Below are positions 45,382 to 53,036 of a stretch of 64,000 bases of DNA, in pieces. The stretch comes from Streptomyces xanthii (lineage in GTDB: Bacteria > Actinomycetota > Actinomycetes > Streptomycetales > Streptomycetaceae): assembly GCF_014621695.1 (NCBI RefSeq), contig NZ_CP061281.1, positions 6,262,001 to 6,326,000 on the forward strand, given 5' to 3'. A program made the translations under genes and the position numbers. Position 1 is the stretch's first letter, and each line of letters opens with the position of its first letter. Below the pieces are notes generated by a model. The model did not search any database and was not told the origin of the DNA. It worked only from the letters and a program-made list of their open reading frames with translations.

Positions 45382-46290
45382 CTACTTCTGGGACGTGGCG
45401 GGCGCGGGGGCCGATTTCACCGCGTTCCGGGGCCGGGAACGCGCCACCGCCACCCCGGCCAGGCACAACGCCCCGCCGCCGAGCGTCACCGGACCCGGCA
45501 CCTCGTCGAGCGCCGCCCACGACATCAGCACCACGAGGGCGGGCACCGCGTACGTCGTCGCGCCCATCCTGCTCGCGGTCGTACGGGCCAGCGCGTACGC
45601 CCACGTCGTGAAGGCCAGCGCGGTCGGGAACACGCCCAGATACAGCATGCCGAGGGTGGCCCCGGCGGGCGCCCGGGCCGCGTCGTGCACCAGCTGTCCG
45701 GTGAACGGCAGGCACGCCACCGCGCCGATCAGACAGCCGAACGTCGTCACCTGCAGCGCGCTGGCATGTCCGAGCGCGGGCTTCTGCGCGACGACACCGC
45801 AGGCGTAGCCGACCGCCGCGATCAGACACAGGCCGACCCCGAGCACCGAGGCGCGGCCCTCACCGGACAGGGACAGACCGACGGCCACGGCGCCCGCGAA
45901 CGACACCGCCATCCCCGCGAGCAGCCGGGGCGGCAGCGGGTCGCCGAGGAACCGGGAGGAGAGCAGCGCGACGAGGATCGGGCCGATGTTCACGACGAGC
46001 GCGGCCGTACCCGCGTCGACCTGCTGCTCGCCCCAGTTGAGGGCGACCATGTACACCCCGAACCAGAGCACGCCCGACACGGCGATCCCGCGCCAGGCGC
46101 TGCGCGGGGGCAGGCCTTCGCGCCGGGCCGCGCAGATGACGCCGAGCACGGCGGCGCCGGCCAGCAGCCGTCCCAGGGCGAGGGCGCCGGGGGAGTAGTG
46201 CGCGCCGGCGCTCCGGATCCCGACGAAGGCGGAGGCCCACAGGACGACGGTGACCGCGGCTGCCGCCGGCCCGGATCGCAGGGTTCTCAT
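45382..46290 (-). CDS. EamA/DMT-family exporter
   Basis: 302 residues with ten predicted helices and two EamA repeats (WASAFVGIRSAGAHYSPGAL in the first, FTTWAYALARTTASRMGATT in the second). Members export amino acids, purines or other metabolites. AAAGGAG lies 10 bp before ATG 46290. A long in-frame extension upstream runs into the intergenic repeat and is rejected. It is the third minus-strand gene after TetR and ArsR genes, but the repeat and 194 bp separate it from them. Confidence 0.85.
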   Translation of the reverse strand: MRTLRSGPAAAAVTVVLWASAFVGIRSAGAHYSPGALALGRLLAGAAVLGVICAARREGLPPRSAWRGIAVSGVLWFGVYMVALNWGEQQVDAGTAALVVNIGPILVALLSSRFLGDPLPPRLLAGMAVSFAGAVAVGLSLSGEGRASVLGVGLCLIAAVGYACGVVAQKPALGHASALQVTTFGCLIGAVACLPFTGQLVHDAARAPAGATLGMLYLGVFPTALAFTTWAYALARTTASRMGATTYAVPALVVLMSWAALDEVPGPVTLGGGALCLAGVAVARSRPRNAVKSAPAPATSQK

Positions 46291-46346
46291 GGTGGGGTGG
46301 CTCCTTTGTTCGTGGGTGGTGGACGGTGCGTGGGCGAGTGCGGGGG

Positions 46347-46454
46347 CAGCGGCTTCGCCGCGCCTTCCCTCGATGACAGGCGCCCGGCACCTTGATCGGG
46401 GAAATGCGGCGCGCAGCGCCTGCATTTCAGGGGCGCGGGGAACTGCGCGAGAAG
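46347..46454. repeat. Structured intergenic repeat with decayed partner
   Basis: Full unit on plus strand 46398-46454: stem GAAATGC/GCATTTC, inner stem GGCGC/GCGCC, loop GCA, bulge T and the conserved tail, whose end has mutated (GAGAAGCC instead of GACCAGCC). A decayed unit on the minus strand (46342-46368) keeps inner stem GCGGC/GCCGC, loop and bulge but has lost the tail. The pair has the same head-to-head layout as the 5.2-kb copy. Confidence 0.75.
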
Positions 46455-46484
46455 CCCCACCGGGCCGCAGACGAAGAACGGGCG

Positions 46485-47198
46485 TCAGTCCAGCGCGGGG
46501 AGGGCGAGTTCGGCGCCGAGGACCCGGACGCCGACGGGCGTGAGCCGAACCGCCCGCCCCGAACCAATGCGCTCGGCCCAGCCGGATTCCAGCACGTGAG
46601 AGCAGAGCGCCGCCCCCGCCGCCCCCGCGAGATGAGGCCGCCGCTCGGTCCAGTCCAGACACCCCCGTACGAGCGGCCGCCGCCCACCCCCCGCCCCGAG
46701 CGCGATGCCCAGCGACCGGAACCACCCGAACCCCGCCTCCGTCAGCGAGAACCCGGAGTCGACCCGCAGCAGCCCCCGCCCGGCCATCGCCTCGGTCACC
46801 GACACCCCGAGCCGCCCCGCGAGATGGTCGTAACAGGTCCGCCCGCGCGCCAGCGCGTCCCGCACGGAAGCGGCCCGCAGGGACCGGGACCGCGGCTCGC
46901 CCCCGCCGGGCGCCGCGTAGGCGGCGAGGCCCTCGACGAGGTCGGCGACCCGCGCGTCGGCGAGCCGTACGTACCGGTGCCTGCCCTGCCGCTCCTCGGC
47001 GAGCAGCCCGCCCGCGACGAGCCGGCCGAGATGCTCGCTCGCGGTGGACGGCGCGACGCCCGCGTGCCGCGCGAGCTCACCCGCCGTCCAGGCCCGCCCG
47101 TCGAGCAGCGCGAGCAGGCACGAGGCCCGCGTCTCGTCGGCGAACAGCGCGGCGAGCGCCGCGAGTCGGGGGGCGCCGGGTTCCTGGGAAGCAGCCAT
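46485..47198 (-). CDS. ArsR-family transcriptional regulator, extended
   Basis: 237 residues. The N-terminal 90 form an ArsR winged helix (ARHAGVAPSTASEHLGRLVA, wing EERQGRHRYVRLA). The C-terminal 130 residues are a second domain (CYDHLAGRLGVSVTEAM to RLTPVGVRVLG) that lacks obvious metal cysteines. This long architecture recurs in Streptomyces as a regulator next to transporters. The start at 47198 has a weak SD. It lies 43 bp after the TetR gene on the same strand and upstream of the EamA exporter. Confidence 0.82.
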   Translation of the reverse strand: MAASQEPGAPRLAALAALFADETRASCLLALLDGRAWTAGELARHAGVAPSTASEHLGRLVAGGLLAEERQGRHRYVRLADARVADLVEGLAAYAAPGGGEPRSRSLRAASVRDALARGRTCYDHLAGRLGVSVTEAMAGRGLLRVDSGFSLTEAGFGWFRSLGIALGAGGGRRPLVRGCLDWTERRPHLAGAAGAALCSHVLESGWAERIGSGRAVRLTPVGVRVLGAELALPALD

Positions 47199-47241
47199 GA
47201 CCCAAGGATGGGCCCGCGACGGTTCGGCCGTCGCCGCAATA

Positions 47242-47892
47242 TCAGGGAGCGGCCGCCGCCACCTGCGCGTACTGCACGGCAAGACCGTCGAGCAGCGCCG
47301 CGAGCCCCGTCTCGAAGGCCCGCTCGTCGACCTGTTCCTGCCGCTCCGCGAGGAGATGGGCCTGGCCGAGGTGCGGATAGTCGGCCGGGTCGTACGCCGC
47401 CTCGTCGTCGACGAAGCCGCCCGCGAACGAGCCGAGCGCCGAGCCCATCACGAAGTACCGCATCAGGGCGCCGATGGAGGTGGCCTGCGCGGGCGGCCAC
47501 CCGGCGTCGACCATCGCGCCGAACACCGCGTCGGCGAGCCGCAGCCCGGCCGGACGGCGGCCGGGGCCCTGCGCCATCACCGGCACGATGTTCGGGTGCT
47601 CGCGCAGCGCGGCCCGGTAGGAGACGGCCCAGTCGTGCAGCGCCGTCCGCCAGTCCCGCTCGTCCGTGGCGTCGAACATCGACAGGTCGACCTGCGCGCT
47701 CACCGAGTCGGCGACGGCCCCGAGGATCTGGTCCTTCGTGCGGAAGTGGTTGTAGAGCGACGGTCCGCTGACCCCGAGCTCGGCGGCGAGCCGGCGGGTG
47801 GAGACGGCGGCGAGGCCCTCGGCGTCGACGAGGGCACGGGCCGCGTCGACGATGCGGTCGGTGCTCAGCAGGGGCTTGCGCGGTCGGGCCAT
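47242..47892 (-). CDS. TetR-family regulator
   Basis: 216 residues: N-terminal RKPLLSTDRIVDAARALVD, then the helix-turn-helix VSTRRLAAELGVSGPSLYNH with FRTKDQIL (about 35-62), and a ligand domain of the TetR_C type. No SD is visible before ATG 47892, so it may be leaderless. The palindrome at 47919-47938 lies in its divergent promoter with the acyl-CoA dehydrogenase gene. A close copy of that site sits before the aldehyde dehydrogenase operon, so it probably controls both; its ligand may be an acyl-CoA or aldehyde-derived acid. Confidence 0.88.
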   Translation of the reverse strand: MARPRKPLLSTDRIVDAARALVDAEGLAAVSTRRLAAELGVSGPSLYNHFRTKDQILGAVADSVSAQVDLSMFDATDERDWRTALHDWAVSYRAALREHPNIVPVMAQGPGRRPAGLRLADAVFGAMVDAGWPPAQATSIGALMRYFVMGSALGSFAGGFVDDEAAYDPADYPHLGQAHLLAERQEQVDERAFETGLAALLDGLAVQYAQVAAAAP

Positions 47893-47918
47893 GCGGCACA
47901 TAGTAGGGCTGACAGCGG

Positions 47919-47938
47919 AAAACTAGCAGTGCTAATTT
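47919..47938. promoter_or_regulatory. TetR operator in divergent TetR/acyl-CoA dehydrogenase promoter
   Basis: AAACTAGCAGTGCTAATTT (47920-47938) is a 9+1+9 palindrome with 8 of 9 pairs and a perfect core TAGCA-G-TGCTA. It lies 26 bp upstream of the TetR start and 32 bp upstream of the dehydrogenase start. Confidence 0.75.
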
Positions 47939-47970
47939 ATTGGTGCTGGCGCACACCTGGGAGTCGGGCC

Positions 47971-49122
47971 GTGGATCTGGAGCTGAGCGAGGAGCAGGCG
48001 GCCGTACGCCGGCTCGCCAAGGATTTCGTCGACCGCGAGATCGCGCCGAACGTCGTGGCCTGGGACCGCGCCGAGGAGGTCGACCGCGGCATCGTCAAGA
48101 AGCTCGGCGAGGTCGGCTTCCTGGGCCTGACCATCGACGAGGAGTACGGCGGCTCGGGCGGCGACCACCTCGCGTACTGCCTGGTCACCGAGGAACTCGG
48201 CCGCGGCGACTCCTCGGTGCGCGGCATCGTCTCGGTCTCCCTCGGCCTGGTCTCCAAGACGATCCAGTCCTACGGCACCGAGGAGCAGAAGCGGGCCTGG
48301 CTGCCCCGGCTCACCGCGGGCGAGGCCCTCGGCTGCTTCGGCCTCACCGAGCCCGGCACCGGCTCCGACGCGGGGAACCTGACGACCCGGGCCGTGCGCG
48401 ACGGCGACGACTACGTGATCAACGGCTCCAAGATGTTCATCACGAACGGCACCTGGGCCGACGTCGTCCTGCTCTTCGCCCGCTCCACCGACGCCCCCGG
48501 ACACAAGGGCGTCAGCGCCTTCCTCGTCCCCACCGACACCCCCGGCCTGACCCGCCGCACCATCCACGGCAAGCTCGGACTGCGCGGCCAGGCCACCGCC
48601 GAGCTGGTCCTGGAGGACGTCCGCGTCCCCGCCTCGGCGCTGCTCGGCCCCGAGGGCAAGGGCTTCTCCATCGCCATGTCCGCGCTCGCCAAGGGCCGCA
48701 TGTCGGTGGCCGCCGGCTGCGTCGGCATCGCCCAGGCGGCCCTCGACGCCGCCGTCGGGTACGCGGGCGAGCGCGAACAGTTCGGCAAGTCCATCGCCTC
48801 GTACCAGCTGGTGCAGGAGCTGATCAGCGACATCGCGGTCGACGTCGACGCGGCCCGGCTGCTCACCTGGCGCGTGGCCGACCTCATCGACCGGGGCGCG
48901 GACTTCGCGACCGCCGCCTCCAAGGCGAAGCTCTACGCCTCCGAGGCTGCCGTGCGCTGCGCGAACAACGCCCTCCAGGTCTTCGGCGGCTACGGCTACA
49001 TCGACGAGTACCCGGTCGGCAAGCTGCTGCGCGACGCCCGCGTCATGACCCTGTACGAGGGCACCAGCCAGATCCAGAAGCTGATCATCGGCCGCGCGCT
49101 CACGGGCGTCTCCGCGTTCTGA
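47971..49122 (+). CDS. Acyl-CoA dehydrogenase
   Basis: 383 residues, full length. FAD motifs CFGLTEPGTGSDAGNL and FITNGTWADVVLLFA, the KGFSIAMSALAKGRMSVAAG helix, and catalytic base Glu363 in MTLYEGTSQIQ are present, matching short/medium-chain or branched-chain enzymes (alpha-beta desaturation of acyl-CoA). GTG 47971 follows GGGAG at 8 bp. It is divergent from a TetR gene with a palindromic operator, the common acyl-CoA-responsive arrangement. Chain-length preference is not readable. Confidence 0.93.
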   Translation: MDLELSEEQAAVRRLAKDFVDREIAPNVVAWDRAEEVDRGIVKKLGEVGFLGLTIDEEYGGSGGDHLAYCLVTEELGRGDSSVRGIVSVSLGLVSKTIQSYGTEEQKRAWLPRLTAGEALGCFGLTEPGTGSDAGNLTTRAVRDGDDYVINGSKMFITNGTWADVVLLFARSTDAPGHKGVSAFLVPTDTPGLTRRTIHGKLGLRGQATAELVLEDVRVPASALLGPEGKGFSIAMSALAKGRMSVAAGCVGIAQAALDAAVGYAGEREQFGKSIASYQLVQELISDIAVDVDAARLLTWRVADLIDRGADFATAASKAKLYASEAAVRCANNALQVFGGYGYIDEYPVGKLLRDARVMTLYEGTSQIQKLIIGRALTGVSAF

Positions 49123-49157
49123 GTACGCCGAGTACCTAGGCGCCGAGCTGAGTACGG

Positions 49158-49187
49158 GAGCGGATGTGACGGCAGCCACATCCGCTC
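49158..49187 (+). terminator. Hairpin after acyl-CoA dehydrogenase
   Basis: GAGCGGATGTG pairs perfectly with CACATCCGCTC around an eight-base loop, 36 bp after the stop and 14 bp before the next gene. It is read as a terminator; an operator of the downstream gene is the alternative. Confidence 0.55.
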
Positions 49188-49200
49188 CATGCTGTCCCGC

Positions 49201-49491
49201 ATGAGTGAGACAACGGTCAAGCAGCGCAACACCACCGCCTACTACGGCCAGGCCGTCGCGTCCTTCGCCGTCGCTCTCGGGGCGACCGGCATCGGCATCT
49301 ACAGCCTCGACGCGAGCGGCTGGGTGCGGGCCTTCCTGGCGATCGCGGTCCTGTACCTCACGACCTCGGCGTTCACCCTGGCCAAGGTCGTCCGGGACCG
49401 GCAGGAGGCCGACCAGTTGGTCAGCCGAGTCGACCAGGCCCGCCTCGACAAGATCCTCGCCGAGCACGATCCCTTCAAGCCGGTCGTCTGA
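49201..49491 (+). CDS. YiaA/YiaB-type small membrane protein
   Basis: 96 residues with two membrane helices (AVASFAVALGATGIGIYSL and GWVRAFLAIAVLYLTTSAF) and a hydrophilic end DPFKPVV. It fits the YiaAB two-helix domain, which has no known biochemical function. ATG 49201 is preferred over 49189. The hairpin just upstream leaves little room for a promoter. Confidence 0.75.
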   Translation: MSETTVKQRNTTAYYGQAVASFAVALGATGIGIYSLDASGWVRAFLAIAVLYLTTSAFTLAKVVRDRQEADQLVSRVDQARLDKILAEHDPFKPVV

Positions 49492-49508
49492 TCCGGACCC
49501 CGCAGGGC

Positions 49509-49523
49509 CTAAGCGCTCGCTCA
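49509..49523. promoter_or_regulatory. TetR operator copy 1
   Basis: CTAAGCGCTCGCTCA, containing the AGCGCT palindrome, lies 53 bp before the TetR start. It differs at one base of fifteen from the site in front of the MaoC gene. Confidence 0.65.
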
Positions 49524-49576
49524 CCGTGGCAGGTAAGGTGAGCCCTCCACACCCCACGGGAGGAGCGAGCGCAGCG

Positions 49577-50212
49577 ATGACGCACGACGAGCGGACCGAC
49601 ACCCAGGCCGCGGACGAGATGCCGTGGGGCGAGGTCACCCCGGACGCGGCGCGGCGACTCCTGGTCGCCGCCGTCGAGGCCTTCGCGGAGCGCGGCTACC
49701 ACGCCACGACGACCCGCGACATCGCGAGCCGCGCCGGCATGAGCCCGGCCGCGCTCTACATCCACTACAAGACCAAGGAGGAGCTCCTCCTCCGCATCAG
49801 CCGCATCGGCCACGAGAAGGCGCTCGAGGTGCTGCGCTCCGCCGCCGACGCGGACGGCACCGCCGCCGAGCGGCTCGCCGAGGCGGTCCGCTCCTTCGTG
49901 CGCTGGCACGCGGGTCACCACATGACGGCCCGCGTCGTCCAGTACGAGCTGGACTCGCTCGGCGAGGAGCACCGGCCGGAGATCGTGGACCTGCGCCGGC
50001 GCAGCGACGCCACGGTGCGCGAGATCATCGCGGACGGCGTGGCCTCCGGCGAGTTCGACGTCCCGGACGTGTCCGGCACGACCGTCGCGATCCTCTCGCT
50101 CTGCATCGACGTGGCCCGCTGGTTCAACGAGCAGGGGCGGCGCACGCCCGACGAGGTCGGCGCGCTCTACGCCGACCTCGTGCTCAGGATGGTGGGGGCC
50201 GCCCCGCGGTAG
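49577..50212 (+). CDS. TetR-family regulator, probably of the MaoC gene
   Basis: 211 residues. The N-terminal domain (ARRLLVAAVEAFAERGYHAT, then TTRDIASRAGMSPAALYIHY, about 25-68) is a standard TetR helix-turn-helix; the ligand domain ends DLVLRMVGAAPR. GGAGGAG lies about 12 bp upstream. The gene converges on MaoC, whose promoter carries the same operator as this gene's own upstream region, so autorepression plus repression of MaoC is likely. The effector is probably an acyl-CoA. Confidence 0.88.
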   Translation: MTHDERTDTQAADEMPWGEVTPDAARRLLVAAVEAFAERGYHATTTRDIASRAGMSPAALYIHYKTKEELLLRISRIGHEKALEVLRSAADADGTAAERLAEAVRSFVRWHAGHHMTARVVQYELDSLGEEHRPEIVDLRRRSDATVREIIADGVASGEFDVPDVSGTTVAILSLCIDVARWFNEQGRRTPDEVGALYADLVLRMVGAAPR

Positions 50213-50218
50213 GGCCGC

Positions 50219-50680
50219 TCAGAGGTAGTAGCGGGACACCGACTCGGCGACGCAGACCGGCTTGTCGCCGCCCTCGCGCTCCACGGTGAAGGCCACCGAC
50301 ACCTGGACGCCGCCCGCCACGTCCTCCACGTTCGTGATCGTCGCGCTCGCGCGCAGCCGCGAGCCGACGGGGACCGGGGCGGGGAAGCGCACCTTGTTCG
50401 TCCCGTAGTTGACGCCCATCGTCATGCCCTCGACCGTGATCAGCTGCGGGCCGAACAGCGGCAGCAGCGACAGGGTCAGATACCCGTGGGCGATGGTCGT
50501 GCCGAACGGGCCGTCCTTCGCCCGCTCCGGGTCGACGTGGATCCACTGGTGATCACCCGTGGCGTCGGCGAACTGATTGATCCGCTCCTGCGTGATCTCG
50601 GCCCAGTCGCTGTACCCGAGCTGCTCGCCCACGGCGCCCTTCAGCTCGTCGACACTCTTGAAAACCCGCGGCTCCGCCAT
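50219..50680 (-). CDS. MaoC-family (R)-enoyl-CoA hydratase
   Basis: 153 residues, a single hot-dog domain. The hydratase motif D-x4-H with catalytic Asp/His is visible in ATGDHQWIHVDPERAKDGPF followed by TTIAHGYLTLSLLP. Enzymes of this type add water to trans-2-enoyl-CoA. GGAGG lies 9 bp before ATG 50680, which excludes upstream in-frame codons. It converges with the TetR gene (6-bp gap) and shares its divergent promoter with soxR. Confidence 0.9.
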   Translation of the reverse strand: MAEPRVFKSVDELKGAVGEQLGYSDWAEITQERINQFADATGDHQWIHVDPERAKDGPFGTTIAHGYLTLSLLPLFGPQLITVEGMTMGVNYGTNKVRFPAPVPVGSRLRASATITNVEDVAGGVQVSVAFTVEREGGDKPVCVAESVSRYYL

Positions 50681-50706
50681 GTTCAGTGGCCTCCGTGTCC
50701 GTATGT

Positions 50707-50721
50707 CTAAGCGCTTGCTCA
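50707..50721. promoter_or_regulatory. TetR operator copy 2, MaoC/soxR divergent promoter
   Basis: CTAAGCGCTTGCTCA contains the perfect palindrome AAGCGCTT and is 14/15 identical to the site at 49.5 kb. It lies 26 bp upstream of the MaoC start and 51 bp upstream of soxR. Confidence 0.7.
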
Positions 50722-50772
50722 GTCTTCTCGGCATGCTAACAACGTCCACGGCCGAGGACTAGGCTCGGGCGG

Positions 50773-51237
50773 GTGCCTCAGATTCCGGAGAAGATCCACG
50801 AGCTCACCGTCGGCCAGCTCTCGGCCCGCAGCGGCGCCGCCGTGTCCGCCCTGCACTTCTACGAGTCCAAGGGCCTGATCAACAGCCGCCGCACCTCCGG
50901 CAACCAGCGCCGCTACTGCCGTGACACCCTGCGCCGCGTCGCCTTCATCCGCGCCGCCCAGCGCGTCGGCATCCCGCTCGCCACGATCCGCGACGCGCTC
51001 GCCGAGCTCCCCGAGGAGCGCACCCCGACCAAGGAGGACTGGGCGCGCCTCTCGGAGGCCTGGCGGGCCGAGCTGGACGAGCGGCTGAAGCAGCTCAACC
51101 GGCTGCGCGACCACCTGACCGACTGCATCGGCTGCGGCTGCCTCTCCCTGGACACCTGCGTCCTGTCCAACCCGGACGACGTCTTCGGCGACCGCCTCAC
51201 CGGCTCCCGGCTGCTCGGCGAACGCCGGGCCTCCTGA
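50773..51237 (+). CDS. soxR: Redox-sensing transcriptional regulator SoxR
   Basis: 154 residues: MerR helix-turn-helix ([20 protein letters not shown], 11-30), dimerisation helix and the diagnostic [2Fe-2S] motif [12 protein letters not shown] (Cys118, 121, 123, 129). In Streptomyces, SoxR responds to redox-active antibiotics such as actinorhodin and activates a small set of oxidoreductase and transporter genes, rather than soxS. GTG 50773 is the start. No SoxR box was recognised in this window. Confidence 0.95.
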   Translation: MPQIPEKIHELTVGQLSARSGAAVSALHFYESKGLINSRRTSGNQRRYCRDTLRRVAFIRAAQRVGIPLATIRDALAELPEERTPTKEDWARLSEAWRAELDERLKQLNRLRDHLTDCIGCGCLSLDTCVLSNPDDVFGDRLTGSRLLGERRAS

Positions 51238-51255
51238 GCGCGGCCCGCGCGGCCG

Positions 51256-52323
51256 TCACTCGTACTCGGTGCCGCCCTTGCGGGTCAGGTACGCCGGGCT
51301 GACCGCCTTGACGATCGCCCGCCCGCCGGTCACCGGGCTGTGCCGCTCGACCGCCGGGCGCACCACGACGCCCTCCCGCAGGTGCAGCCCGCGCCCGGAC
51401 ACCGTCTCCCGGCCCTCGGCCAGCTCCAGGACCCGATCGAGGTCGAAGGGGCCGGCGAACAGTCGCGGCACCAGCGGCAGTTCACCGGCCAGCAGCGCCT
51501 CGGCGTCCAGCCAGCGCACCTGCCCGCCGATCTCGGCGGACACGTCGAACACCGCGTAGCCGAGCGTGTCCCGGCGCCCGTCCGCCCCGTACGACAGGTC
51601 CTGCACGCCCTCCCCGTACACCTCGCCGAAGATCCCGACGCGGGTGGCCCCGAGCCGCCCGGCGAGCCGGGCCGCGGCCTCGGCCACCGCGTGGCCGCGC
51701 ACCGCGCGCCAGTACAGATTGCGCGGATCCTCGGCCAGGGCCAGCGATTTCGCGCCGAACCCCTTCGAGGAGACCCGCACCCGGCCGTCGTCCGCGCAGT
51801 ACGTGACCAGACAGGCCGTGCCGTGCAGCTTCTCGGTGACGACGACGGGCTCGCCGGGCGCGAACACGTCGGGGTGGCGGCGTATGTTCTCGATGTCCGT
51901 CCAGGGCAGCAGCTCGGGCGCGGACTCCACGTCGCCGTTCATCGTCGGCGGGACCGGCGGCACCCACTTCGTCACCCCGAGCCGCTCCGCGAAGTCCGTG
52001 CCCGCCGCGGCGGCCGCCGCCAGGTCCACCTCCGCGAGCGCCGTGGGCCGGCACACGATGCCCTGCGACAGCTCCCCGCGCAGCCGTACGGCCTTGACCC
52101 GGTCCGCGTTCCCGCCCGCGAGACGCCCGGTCAGACCCAGCTCCTCGATCAGCGCCGCGGGCAGCACCGACTGCTCCGGCAGATACACGGCGAACTCGCC
52201 CGTGCGGTAGGCGCCCTTGGCGACGACGGCCCGGTACAGGCCCACCTGGGCCAGTTCGAGCGCGTCGGCGTTCGGATGCGGATGGACGGTCAGGGGTTCG
52301 GCGGTGACGCGCAGCGTCGACAT
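51256..52323 (-). CDS. RNA ligase, DRB0094/Rnl5-like
   Basis: 355 residues. The nucleotidyltransferase motif I KLHGT gives adenylated Lys165; motif III is FGEVYG, IV EGVVVRP and V VKAVS. An N-terminal OB-like domain (about 1-120) precedes the ligase core, as in the Deinococcus enzyme that seals 3'-OH/5'-phosphate RNA breaks. GAGGAG lies 9 bp upstream. It stands alone; no RtcB, kinase or tRNA-cleaving toxin gene is adjacent. A role in RNA repair is inferred from family. Confidence 0.88.
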   Translation of the reverse strand: MSTLRVTAEPLTVHPHPNADALELAQVGLYRAVVAKGAYRTGEFAVYLPEQSVLPAALIEELGLTGRLAGGNADRVKAVRLRGELSQGIVCRPTALAEVDLAAAAAAGTDFAERLGVTKWVPPVPPTMNGDVESAPELLPWTDIENIRRHPDVFAPGEPVVVTEKLHGTACLVTYCADDGRVRVSSKGFGAKSLALAEDPRNLYWRAVRGHAVAEAAARLAGRLGATRVGIFGEVYGEGVQDLSYGADGRRDTLGYAVFDVSAEIGGQVRWLDAEALLAGELPLVPRLFAGPFDLDRVLELAEGRETVSGRGLHLREGVVVRPAVERHSPVTGGRAIVKAVSPAYLTRKGGTEYE

Positions 52324-52468
52324 GACACGGGGCTCCTCGTTCTCGTGCTCGGGACGGAGGGCCACGGGCGGGCCCTCCGGGACCGACTGTGCCGACCGAA
52401 AACCCCCTGGAGCGACGGGATTTCCCCCTGTTACGGTCGCCGGTCCGACGACAAGGGAGTGGTTGGCC

Positions 52469-52972
52469 ATGCCCCTCGCGATCTGCTCGCTCAAGTACGA
52501 CGCGGCCCGGTCGGGGACCCAGAAGATCACGTACGACAAGGACGGCTACCACCTCGTGCGCTTCCCCTACGCGGCGGCCGAGGAGTCCTACGACCCCTGG
52601 AAGATGCACGACCCGGCCGGCGGCCCCGGCTACCCCGACCCGCACTCCGGCCTGATCCGGCCGAGCCACGACGGGTGGGCCACCCTGTCCGCGCTGGTCT
52701 TCTGGAAGGCCGACGACCGCGCCACCGAGTACCGGGCCCGCTTCGTCCGCGACCCGCTGGGCGAGTCCACCGGCTACGACTCGACCGGCACCACGGACAT
52801 CTCCGCCACCGGCGGCGGCCAGTACCGCACGTACACCTGGCAGATGTTCGTGCACCCGGGCACCCCGGTCGGCCTCAAGATCAGCGCCCGCGCGTCGGAC
52901 ACCGGGATCGCCGTCCCGTTGACCCTCGCCGAGTTCAAGATGGCGATACAGACGGACGTCATCGTGCCCTGA
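52469..52972 (+). CDS. Unknown protein, 167 residues
   Basis: No domain recognised. The chain is rich in Tyr, Trp, Asp and Gly (KITYDKDGYHLVRFPY, ALVFWKADDRATEYRARFVR, YRTYTWQMFVHPGTPVGLKI), suggesting a mainly beta, soluble single domain. There is no signal peptide or membrane helix. GGGAG is 10 bp before ATG 52469. It is followed after 64 bp by the Imm49-domain gene on the same strand, so the two may be functionally linked. Confidence 0.7.
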   Translation: MPLAICSLKYDAARSGTQKITYDKDGYHLVRFPYAAAEESYDPWKMHDPAGGPGYPDPHSGLIRPSHDGWATLSALVFWKADDRATEYRARFVRDPLGESTGYDSTGTTDISATGGGQYRTYTWQMFVHPGTPVGLKISARASDTGIAVPLTLAEFKMAIQTDVIVP

Positions 52973-53036
52973 CGCGTCAACTCCGTTTCCTGGCCGAGTC
53001 CGACGTGCCGGCGGCACGCCTCGTAGAGTCGACCCC

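Noticed and set aside
46291..46725. N-terminal extension of the EamA exporter
   Set aside because: It reads through the repeat and the tail of the ArsR gene, while ATG 46290 has a good AAAGGAG.
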